A stretch of DNA of 30,685 bases from JBLNBQ01 sp050260095 (lineage in GTDB: Bacteria > Bacillota > UBA5301 > DYFA01), in contig JBLNBQ010000150.1 in the NCBI GenBank assembly GCA_050260095.1, positions 1-30,685 of the forward strand. The letters run 5' to 3'. Below are positions 24,443-30,685 of the stretch, one piece after another (the stretch's first letter is position 1; the number at the start of each line of letters is the position of its first letter). The position numbers and the translations under genes were made by a program. The notes under the pieces are model-generated. The model was given only the letters and a program-made list of their open reading frames with translations, did no database searches and was not told the origin of the DNA.

Positions 24443-24763
24443 CTACTGCGTTGCCCGGTCGGCGATGAAGTACCTGAAGAGTTCGATGGGGAAGACGATC
24501 GTCGAGTTCTTTTCCACCGCGATCTCCGTCAAGGTCTGCAGGTAGCGCAGCTGAATGGCGGAGGGTTCGGTGGCGATCATCCGGGCCGCCTCGGCCAGCT
24601 TCTCGGAGGCCTCCACTTCGCCTTCGGCCATGATCACTTTGGCCCGCCGCTCCCTTTCAGCCTCGGCCTGTTTCGCCATGGCCCGCCCCATCGATTCCGG
24701 CAGCTCCACTGCCTTGATTTCCACCGTCGTAACCTTGATGCCCCACGGGTCGTCGCACCTCCT
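24443..24763 (-). pseudogene. slipin (stomatin/SPFH) C-terminal fragment
   Basis: Reads DPWGIKVTTVEIKAVELPE, AMAKQAEAERERRAKVIMAEGE, ATEPSAIQLRYLQTLTEIA and EKNSTIVFP, the exact C-terminal half of a bacterial slipin. The N-terminal membrane anchor and first half of the SPFH domain are missing. Homology stops abruptly just before Asp-Pro-Trp near 24763, and the open frame beyond (to 24949) is unrelated sequence. No in-frame start with a ribosome binding site lies near the break. Slipins organise membrane domains; this copy is surely inactive. Confidence 0.8.
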
Positions 24764-24856
24764 CTGCGGGCGAATTCGGCGTTGAGATGGAAGTATGTGC
24801 CATCGCTGGCAGGAATCGGGGGATGAGGTCGGGAAGTTGACCTTGGGGTGACTTAG

Positions 24857-25753
24857 ATGGCTGGGCGGACGAAGACTGCGTCCTTCGGCACCACGCGACG
24901 GGAGAGCCACGACGCCACCAGCTTCTACGGGCGGCAGCTCTACGGCCATGGGTTGCCCGGCCTGCTGATCGACTGCCTGCTGCCTCCGGCGCCGGTTCGC
25001 TCGGTGGCGCCCCGCCCGCTGGCGGAGTGGGCCGACCGCATTTACTGCGGTACCGCCGAGGACCTTTCCGAGGTGCCCGACGGCAGCGTCGGGCTCGCCT
25101 TCACCTCACCACCCTACAACGCCGGGAAGGATTTCGACGCGGATCTCGATCTGGCCGGCTACTTCGCCCTGATCAAGCGGGTGGCCGACGAGGTCTACCG
25201 CACGCTCTTGCCGGGCGGGCGCTACGTGGTCAACATCGCCAACCTCGGCCGGAAACCCTACGTGCCGCTCCACGCCTACTTCCATGCTATACACGCCGCG
25301 GCCGGTTTCATGCCGGCCGGCGAGATCATCTGGCGCAAGGCCAAAGGGATGAACAGTAGCTGCGCCTGGGGCACCTGGCGCTCGGCCAAGGCTCCCCGGC
25401 TGCGCGACCTCCACGAATACCTGCTCGTCTTCGCCAAGGAACGGTTCGACCGCCCGGAGAGGGGGGAGAGCGGCATCAGCGCCGAGGAGTTCATGGCCGG
25501 CACCCTCTCGGTGTGGGACGTGGCGACGGAGTCGGCCAAAAGGGTTGGGCACCCTGCGCCCTTCCCGGTGGAGCTGGCGGGGCGAGTGATCAAGGTCTTC
25601 TCCTACGAGGGCGACGTCGTCCTCGATCCCTTCTGCGGTTCGGGCACCACATGCGTGGCGGCGGCGAGGAGCGGTCGGCACTACGTGGGTTATGACATCG
25701 TGGAGCAGTACTGCGCTCTGGCCCAGGCCCGGCTCACCGCGGCGAAATCCTGA
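24857..25753 (+). CDS. orphan beta-class DNA methyltransferase (N4-C or N6-A)
   Basis: 298 residues. The N-terminal GTTRRESHDATSFYGRQLY is typical for this group. Motif IV TSPPYN (about residue 89) comes before motif I DPFCGSGTT (about 256), the beta order. SPPY rather than DPPY favours N4-cytosine, without proof. The final YDIVEQYCALAQARL is motif II. No restriction endonuclease or specificity gene lies beside it, so it is an orphan methylase. It is flanked on both sides by gene remnants (slipin, ABC permease), which suggests it arrived by, or survived, local rearrangement. Confidence 0.88.
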   Translation: MAGRTKTASFGTTRRESHDATSFYGRQLYGHGLPGLLIDCLLPPAPVRSVAPRPLAEWADRIYCGTAEDLSEVPDGSVGLAFTSPPYNAGKDFDADLDLAGYFALIKRVADEVYRTLLPGGRYVVNIANLGRKPYVPLHAYFHAIHAAAGFMPAGEIIWRKAKGMNSSCAWGTWRSAKAPRLRDLHEYLLVFAKERFDRPERGESGISAEEFMAGTLSVWDVATESAKRVGHPAPFPVELAGRVIKVFSYEGDVVLDPFCGSGTTCVAAARSGRHYVGYDIVEQYCALAQARLTAAKS

Positions 25754-25770
25754 AGGACTCCCTTTTCCCA

Positions 25771-25814
25771 TTCAGTGGAGGCTTGGGTCTCCTCCTTGGA
25801 TAGTCTCCGCTGAA
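25771..25814. repeat. inverted repeat at the methylase/permease-remnant junction
   Basis: TTCAGTGGAG (25771-25780) and CTCCGCTGAA (25805-25814) are complementary except for one G-T pair. No T tract follows directly. It may be the methylase terminator or a scar of the event that truncated the permease. Confidence 0.4.
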
Positions 25815-25826
25815 GAGGGCGCTGTC

Positions 25827-26212
25827 AGCCCGCTTGGGCTGCCGGTCGCCGCGCTGCTGGTCGTGCTGGTGGCCGGCACCGTGTCGGCCGCTCCAACGAC
25901 CAGGTGGCCTTCGGTCGGATCGGCGCAGCCCTGGCTGGCGTGCTGCTCACCGGCTACACGAAGACCAGCTACCTCAATATCGGCCATCCCTACCAGACCG
26001 CTTCCATCGCCGCAGTGGTGATCGGCGGCACTTCCATCCTGGGCGGCTACGGCACCTACCTGGGGACCATCGCCGGGGCCATCATCATGACCACCATCCA
26101 GAGCCTCCGTCCCGTGTTGCGCATCCCCGAGGCCGGCCGGCAGATTGTCTCCGGCGTCATCATCCTGCTGCTCCTGCTCCTGCATGGGCGGGGCCGAAGC
26201 GACCGGGAGTAG
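25827..26212 (+). pseudogene. RbsC-type sugar ABC permease remnant
   Basis: The C-terminal part reads GYTKTSYLNIGHPYQTASIA, then AVVIGGTSILGGYGTYLGT and the closing helices, the end of a ribose/xylose-type ABC permease (BPD_transp_2). Before it, LGLPVAALLVVLVAGTVSA is in another frame, and RSNDQVAFGRIGAALAG resumes in the frame of the end. So there is both a frameshift and an internal deletion near 25890-25905, and the first half of the gene is missing. No partner ATPase or binding-protein genes are present. Clearly non-functional. Confidence 0.75.
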
Positions 26213-26327
26213 GGCCTCCTCCAGGGCAGGTCGGGGGGGCGCGCACCTGGCAGGAGATTGCCGGCGCCTGCGGAAAGACTAGCCATTGTCCTGAAGGGCG
26301 ACGCGCGTTGAGGGGGAGGCGAGCCCA

Positions 26328-27338
26328 GTGACCACGACCGGATCCATCCTCGTCACCGGGGGCGCGGGGTACATCGGAAGCCACATCGTTCGCCAACTGG
26401 TGGCCGCGGGGTTCCCGGTCCTAGCCGTGGACAATCTTGAGAAGGGGCACCGGGCGGCGGTGCCCGAGGGCGTGCTGCGCCAGGTGGACCTCGCCGACCA
26501 GGCTGCCTTGGACAAGCTCTTCGCGTCCGAGCGGGTGGCGGGCGTCATCCACATGGCGGCGCACAGCCTGGTGGGGGAGTCCATGGCCTGCCCCGCCAAG
26601 TATTATCGCAACAACCTCGCCAACGGCTTGAACCTCCTCGAGACGATGCAGCGCCACGGGGTGCGGCGCCTGGTCTTCTCCTCGTCGGCGGCGGTGTACG
26701 GGGAGCCGCAGCAAGCGACCATCCCCGAGACGCACCCGACCGAGCCCACCAACACCTACGGCGAGACGAAGCTGGCCTTCGAGCGCATGCTCCGCTGGTT
26801 CGATGAGGCTTATGGCCTAAGGTACGTGTCGCTGCGGTACTTCAATGCGGCGGGGGCGGACCCGGCGGGGGACATCGGGGAGGACCACGACCCGGAGAGC
26901 CATCTCATTCCGCTGGTCTTCAAGGTGGCGCTGGGCCAGACGCCGGCAATCAAGGTCTTCGGCAGCGACTACCCGACGCCCGATGGGACGGCGATCCGCG
27001 ACTACATCCACGTGAGCGACCTGGCGGCCGCGCACCTCCTGGCCTTCGATCACCTGCTGAACGGGGGCGCGAGCCGGGTGTACAACCTCGGCTCGGAGCA
27101 CGGCTTCAGCGTGCTGGAAGTCATCGAGAAAGCCCGGGCGGTCACCGGACGGCCGATTCCGGTGGAGATGGCGGGCCGGCGAACCGGGGATCCGGCGGTT
27201 CTGGTGGCCAGCGCGGCCCGGGCCCGGGCGGAGCTGGGCTGGCGCCCGGCCTACGCTTCGCTGGAGGCCATCCTGGAGACGGCCTGGCGCTGGCACAGCG
27301 GGCACCCGCAGGGGTTCGGCGACGCGGGCAGGGGGTGA
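26328..27338 (+). CDS. galE: UDP-glucose 4-epimerase
   Basis: 336 residues, short-chain dehydrogenase fold, interconverts UDP-glucose and UDP-galactose. NAD site GGAGYIGSH (11-19); Ser in FSSSAAVYG; catalytic Tyr144 and Lys148 in YGETK; SLRYFNAAGADPAGDIGEDH is the GalE signature; RDYIHVSDLAAAH and YNLGSEHGFSVLEV complete the pattern. Length is normal. Starts with GTG after GGGGGAGG. It provides sugars for envelope polysaccharide. Confidence 0.95.
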   Translation: MTTTGSILVTGGAGYIGSHIVRQLVAAGFPVLAVDNLEKGHRAAVPEGVLRQVDLADQAALDKLFASERVAGVIHMAAHSLVGESMACPAKYYRNNLANGLNLLETMQRHGVRRLVFSSSAAVYGEPQQATIPETHPTEPTNTYGETKLAFERMLRWFDEAYGLRYVSLRYFNAAGADPAGDIGEDHDPESHLIPLVFKVALGQTPAIKVFGSDYPTPDGTAIRDYIHVSDLAAAHLLAFDHLLNGGASRVYNLGSEHGFSVLEVIEKARAVTGRPIPVEMAGRRTGDPAVLVASAARARAELGWRPAYASLEAILETAWRWHSGHPQGFGDAGRG

Positions 27339-27374
27339 GCTTCTGCTGCGCCGGGGCGGCAGGGGTGCTGATCG

Positions 27375-27848
27375 GTGACCGCGTGGGGAAAGGCGGGTTC
27401 GGGCAACTGGTGGGCGTGGGCGGGACTGGCGGCCTTCCTGCTGGCGGTCTTGGCGGGGTACGTCTCACCGCGGGCCGGCGCAGGCGCCCAGGAAGCCTTC
27501 CTGCGCCACCTCTTCGGCTGGCCGGCCCCGCTGGCGCACCTCGTGGTAGTGGCCGGGCGCAAACTGGGACACCTCTTGGGATACGGGTTCCTGGGTTTCG
27601 CCCTGGTCCACCTGCTCCGCCCGGTTACGGTGCGGCGGCGCCTTCTTGTCGTTCTGTCGCCGGTCCTGGTTATAGCCGTTGCCGACGAATGGGTCCAGAG
27701 CCTGCTTCCCTGGCGCAGCGGGCTGGTGAGCGACGTGTTCCTCGATTCCTTGGCGGGGCTGCTTGGGGCGGGGCTGGCGGAGGCACAACGGGCGACCCGG
27801 GGGCGGGAACGGATGGGCGACCGCTCGGGGCCTGCCCGCAAACGCTAG
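27375..27848 (+). CDS. VanZ-like membrane protein
   Basis: 157 residues with four hydrophobic helices. The VanZ family signature is RKLGHLLGYGFLGFAL (about 63-78) and ADEWVQSLLPWRSGLVSDVFLDSLAG (about 102-127). VanZ confers low-level teicoplanin resistance in enterococci; most homologues, including phosphotransbutyrylase-type ones, have unknown roles in the envelope. GTG start. Its stop overlaps that of the convergent VOC gene by 4 bases. Confidence 0.85.
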   Translation: MTAWGKAGSGNWWAWAGLAAFLLAVLAGYVSPRAGAGAQEAFLRHLFGWPAPLAHLVVVAGRKLGHLLGYGFLGFALVHLLRPVTVRRRLLVVLSPVLVIAVADEWVQSLLPWRSGLVSDVFLDSLAGLLGAGLAEAQRATRGRERMGDRSGPARKR

Positions 27849-28243
27849 CCCCGGTTCAACTGCCAGGAAACGCCATACTTGTCTTGCACCCAGGCGAACT
27901 TCGCGGCGAAGGGATAAGGCGCCAGCGGCATCAGGACGGCGCCGCCTTCGGAGAGCCGCGCGAAGACCCGCGCGATCTCCTCTTCCGACTCGCACCGGAC
28001 GTACAGGGACATCGCCGGAGTGAAGGTGAACGGCTGCGGCACGCTGCTGTCGATGCACATGAAGGTCTGCCCGGCCAGGGTGAAGGTGGCGTGCATCACG
28101 GTGCCTTCCTTGCCGGCCTCGTTTGCGCCGTAGCGGCGGATGCTGATGATCTCCGAGTCGCCGAAGAGTGAAGTGTAGAACTGCATCGCCTCTTCCGCTT
28201 GGCCGGAGAACATCAGGAACGTCGTGATCTTCGGCTCTTCCAC
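27845..28243 (-). CDS. PhnB-like VOC/glyoxalase-fold protein
   Basis: 132 residues, vicinal-oxygen-chelate fold of the PhnB/3-demethylubiquinone-type group. ITTFLMFSGQAEEAMQFYTSLF at the start, GTVMHATFTLAGQTFMCID in the middle, and FAWVQDKYGVSWQLN at the end are all characteristic. The GTG at 28243 follows AAAGGGGAAAG; frames further upstream read through the pheA end. The substrate is unknown; many members act in detoxification or have no known activity. Confidence 0.87.
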   Translation of the reverse strand: MEEPKITTFLMFSGQAEEAMQFYTSLFGDSEIISIRRYGANEAGKEGTVMHATFTLAGQTFMCIDSSVPQPFTFTPAMSLYVRCESEEEIARVFARLSEGGAVLMPLAPYPFAAKFAWVQDKYGVSWQLNRG

Positions 28244-28277
28244 TCGGCTTTCCCCTTTCAGTGAACCAGTGTTCGCG

Positions 28278-29156
28278 TCATGCCCGGGAATATGACCCCA
28301 ACACCCGGAGCAGCGAGCCGTCGGCCTTAAGCTCCTCGAGGGCCGCGGCCAGCGCGGGTTCGGCGACGTGGCCTTCCACGTCGATGAAGAAGACATAGTC
28401 GCCGAGTTGCTTGCGGGCCGGACGTGACTCGATGCGGGAAAGGTTCAACCCTCGTTCGGCGAAGTGGCCCAGCATGCGGTGGAGGCCGCCCGGCCGGTCG
28501 CGCTCCAGCGTGCAGGCGAGCGAGGTGCGGTCGCGCCCGGTGGGCGGGGCGGGCTCGGTGGCCAGGCCGACCTTCGTGACGAGCAGGAACCGGGTGGCGT
28601 TCTCCTTCACGTCCTGGATAGCGGCGACCAGGATGTCGAGGCCGTAGCGGCGGGCGGCGCGTTCCTGGCCGATGGCGGCGAGAGGGAGCTGGTTAACGGA
28701 GACCACCCGGGCCGCCTCCGCTGTGCTGGCGGTCTCGTACTGTTTCGCTTGCGGCAGATGCTGGCGGAGGAAATTGCGGCACTGGCCCAGCGCCTGCGGG
28801 TGGGAGAGGACGGTCGAGACTGTCGCCAGGTTAAGGCCGCGCTGGCCCAACAGGTGGTGAACGACGGGGAGCGCCGCCTCGCCAGCGATGGTGAGGCCCG
28901 TGGCGAAAAGCAGGTAGTCCCAGGTCAGCCCGACCGAACCCTCAGTGGAGTTCTCCGCAGGGACGACCGCCCAGGCGGCCTCCCCGGCCTGCACCAGTTC
29001 GAGGCTGGCGGGGATGCTGCCGCAGGGCACGAGATCGTCCGCCGGAACCCCCAGCTTTTGCGCGAAGCGTTCCGCGGCCTCCTCGGTCAAGGTGCCTGAG
29101 GGGCCAAGGTAGGCCAAACGTCGCCTCGGATCGCGGGACAACTGTTGCGTCGCCAT
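28278..29156 (-). CDS. pheA: prephenate dehydratase
   Basis: 292 residues; converts prephenate to phenylpyruvate, the committed phenylalanine step. LAYLGPSGTLTEEAA begins the PDT domain; VPAENSTEGSVG and KENATRFLLV (the TRF motif needed for activity) follow. The C-terminal ACT domain has GGLHRMLGHFAERGLNLSRIESRP, with the ESRP that binds Phe for feedback inhibition. Stand-alone, without chorismate mutase. The ATG at 29156 lies 1 base after the aroF stop, so it is translated from the same message under the T-box. Confidence 0.95.
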   Translation of the reverse strand: MATQQLSRDPRRRLAYLGPSGTLTEEAAERFAQKLGVPADDLVPCGSIPASLELVQAGEAAWAVVPAENSTEGSVGLTWDYLLFATGLTIAGEAALPVVHHLLGQRGLNLATVSTVLSHPQALGQCRNFLRQHLPQAKQYETASTAEAARVVSVNQLPLAAIGQERAARRYGLDILVAAIQDVKENATRFLLVTKVGLATEPAPPTGRDRTSLACTLERDRPGGLHRMLGHFAERGLNLSRIESRPARKQLGDYVFFIDVEGHVAEPALAAALEELKADGSLLRVLGSYSRA

Positions 29157-29157
29157 G

Positions 29158-30216
29158 TCACATCTCTCCGTTCCAACTGTTCCGCAAGAGTTCTGTTCCG
29201 GGGCGGAAGACGCGCCCGGCCGCCCGGGCCACCAGCGGCAGGTCGAAGACGAGCGCCTCGAGTTCGGCGGGGGTCAGCGACTGGTAACCGTCGGACCGGG
29301 CCTTGGCTGGGTCGGGGTGGACCTCGAGCACCAGGCCGTCGGCGCCCGCCATTAGGCCGGCCTTGGCGAGGGTCGGCACGAGCCGGCACTTGCCCGTCCC
29401 GTGGCTGGGGTCGACCAGCACCGGCAGGTGGGAGAGTTCCTTGACCGCCGCCACCGCGGCCAGATCCAGCGTGTTGCGGGTGTACTGCTCGAAGGTTCGG
29501 ATCCCCCGCTCGCAGAGCGCCACCTGGTCGTTGCCGGTCAACAGGACGTACTCGGCGGCCATCAGCCACTCTTCGATGGTGGCGGAGGGGCCGCGCTTCA
29601 GGAGCACCGGCTTGCCCGACTCTCCGGCGGCGGTGAGCAGGGCGAAGTTCTGCATGTTGCGGGCGCCGATCTGCAGCATCCCGGCGTAACGACTGACCAG
29701 CGCCACGTCTTCGGGGGCGATGACTTCCGTCACGACCGGAAGCCCCGTCTCCGCGCCGGCCTCGGCCAGAAGCGCGAGTCCCTCCTCGGCCAGGCCCTGG
29801 AAGGAGTAGGGGGAGGTGCGGGGCTTGTAGGCGCCCGCCCGCAGCAGGTGCGCGCCGGCGGCCTTCACCGCCTGGGCCGCCTCCCGGATCTCCGCCCGCC
29901 CTTCGACGGCGCAAGGGCCGGCGATGAGCGCCACCTCGGGTCCGCCGATCTCGGTCTCTCCCACCCGGAAGCAGGTCGGTTCCCCTTTCGACTCGCGCCC
30001 CGCCAGCTTGAAGGGGGAGAAGAGGCGGGAGACCCGGGCCACGCCGCGCAGGTACTCGAGCGCCCGGGCACCCTCCCGGTCGCCTTCGCCGATCAACACC
30101 ACCGTGGTCCGCGCTTTTCCCCGCATGACCCGCGGCCGGAAGCCAAGCCCGGCGGCGTGCTCCGCCACGGCCTTCACCGCGGCACCGTCTGCGCCTTCCG
30201 CCAACGTCACCAACAT
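29158..30216 (-). CDS. aroF: DAHP synthase (type I-beta, AroF/AroA with N-terminal regulatory domain)
   Basis: 352 residues; condenses phosphoenolpyruvate and erythrose-4-phosphate, the first shikimate step. The N-terminal 85 or so residues form the ferredoxin-like feedback domain (MLVTLAEGADGAAVKAVAEH). The barrel carries GPCAVEG, RAGAYKPRTSPYSFQG, QIGARNMQNF, KRGPSATIEEWL and DPSHGTGK, holding the substrate and metal ligands. The ATG at 30216 has AAGGGGTGGG upstream; a longer frame to 30393 is T-box leader. Followed directly by pheA. Confidence 0.95.
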   Translation of the reverse strand: MLVTLAEGADGAAVKAVAEHAAGLGFRPRVMRGKARTTVVLIGEGDREGARALEYLRGVARVSRLFSPFKLAGRESKGEPTCFRVGETEIGGPEVALIAGPCAVEGRAEIREAAQAVKAAGAHLLRAGAYKPRTSPYSFQGLAEEGLALLAEAGAETGLPVVTEVIAPEDVALVSRYAGMLQIGARNMQNFALLTAAGESGKPVLLKRGPSATIEEWLMAAEYVLLTGNDQVALCERGIRTFEQYTRNTLDLAAVAAVKELSHLPVLVDPSHGTGKCRLVPTLAKAGLMAGADGLVLEVHPDPAKARSDGYQSLTPAELEALVFDLPLVARAAGRVFRPGTELLRNSWNGEM

Positions 30217-30256
30217 GCTGCCCACCCCTTTGCGCGGCTCGACTGACTGGAAAACA

Positions 30257-30560
30257 GAAAACCTCCCGCCCCGGAAAAGGGACGAGAGGTAAACCTTCGC
30301 GGTACCACCCTTGTTGGCCGCCTCCATGGGCGACCCCGCTCGTGTGAGGTACGGGAGAGACTCAGGCGAGCCTTCCGATACCCTCCTCCTCATAACGGTG
30401 GAGGTCTCCGGCGCCGCCTACTTGCCCGGTGGCTTTCAGCGCCGCGGCTCCCGGGGGAACTTCGCGCCCGGCGGACCGTCCGGCTCGCACCACCCGCCGG
30501 CTCTCTGTCGCTGCCGTCCCGAGGCTACTTTCCCCGTTCAACGCCTTTACGTGTGTTGCC
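30257..30560 (-). promoter_or_regulatory. T-box leader of aroF-pheA, specifier UUC (Phe)
   Basis: The T-box sequence AAGGGTGGTACCGCG lies at 30312-30298 (minus). The terminator is CCTCTCGTCCC (30289-30279) with GGGGCGGGAGG (30272-30262), 11 pairs, then TTTTCTGTTTT (30261-30251). Stem I begins near 30540: CGGGG, then AAAGTA (S-turn), AGAGAGCCGGCGGGTGGTGCGAGCCGG-type distal loops, then GAA-G-TTC-CCCCG on the 3' side. The lower stem is CGGGG/CCCCG, and the loop places TTC as specifier, i.e. tRNA-Phe. Uncharged tRNA-Phe should form the antiterminator and turn the operon on. Confidence 0.9.
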
Positions 30561-30564
30561 CATT

Positions 30565-30594
30565 ATGCTACCAAAGACCCGGGAACTCAGTCAA
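30565..30594 (-). promoter_or_regulatory. promoter of the T-box/aroF/pheA transcript
   Basis: On the minus strand TTGACT (30594-30589), an 18-base spacer and TAGCAT (30570-30565), a 4/6 -10 box; an overlapping CATAAT is an alternative. It predicts a start near 30558, just before stem I. Beyond it, 30600-30685 shows no gene I can support. Confidence 0.55.
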
Positions 30595-30685
30595 TAGGAA
30601 AAACCGGCGAGCCTTGGCGAAGGGGAGACGCGCTCTGCGCCGAACCATGACGATACAACGAGCACGATCCGGCAGGGACCAGTTC

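Noticed and set aside
30429..30650. 73-codon plus-strand frame at the right end
   Set aside because: Lies antisense to T-box stem I, which is well supported on the minus strand.

Overview
This window looks like chromosomal DNA from a high-G+C, Gram-positive-type (Bacillota-like) bacterium. That placement is an inference. It rests on a tRNA-sensing T-box leader, a yybP-ykoY manganese riboswitch, SigA-type promoters with 17-bp spacers, GTG/TTG starts with strong AGGAGG-like ribosome binding sites, and an anaerobe-style gene set (multihaem cytochrome c, DsrM/DsrK-like redox pair, DsrE2, TusA). I cannot name the genus. One small secreted protein ends in Phe and looks like a beta-barrel, which would fit a diderm lineage but does not prove one.

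Layout. 1-3000: the 3' end of lexA, then on the minus strand a HEPN/MNT pair (HEPN frame broken) running into an MFS exporter. 3050-10195: a block of visibly lower G+C devoted to ion and metal homeostasis. It holds a riboswitch-controlled Gdt1/MneA-type Mn exporter, a one-TM peptide, a GNAT acetyltransferase, a DUF952 protein, an NhaC antiporter with a structured leader, a CadA-type P-ATPase with its CadC sensor, and a methyltransferase that lacks its N-terminus. The block ends against a 6S RNA gene. 10495-12096: an ArsB/NhaD-type permease behind a ModE-like regulator.

12370-15980: a chemoreceptor translationally coupled to an orphan periplasmic binding protein. 16118-19062: a promoter-led operon dsrE2-tusA-dsrM-like-dsrK-like, probably moving sulfane sulfur or electrons between cytoplasmic thiols and the quinone pool. 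19085-22287: a minus-strand multihaem cytochrome lipoprotein with a small secreted partner, and a divergent barrel-like protein. 22335-24409: a DedA protein on an apparently leaderless mRNA, a Cys-rich MarR regulator and a 72-residue Cys-pair protein that share an operator-like motif, and a secreted protein.

24443-26212: a scar zone with a truncated slipin, an orphan DNA methyltransferase and a broken sugar-ABC permease. 26328-30685: galE, a VanZ-like protein, a VOC-family protein, and an aroF-pheA operon behind a T-box whose specifier reads as UUC (Phe), matching the pathway's end product.

The least ordinary items are the MarR/Cys-pair module with its shared operator, the structured nhaC leader with a predicted ribosome-binding-site lock, the sulfur-carrier/redox operon, and the 6S RNA gene at the edge of the low-G+C block.
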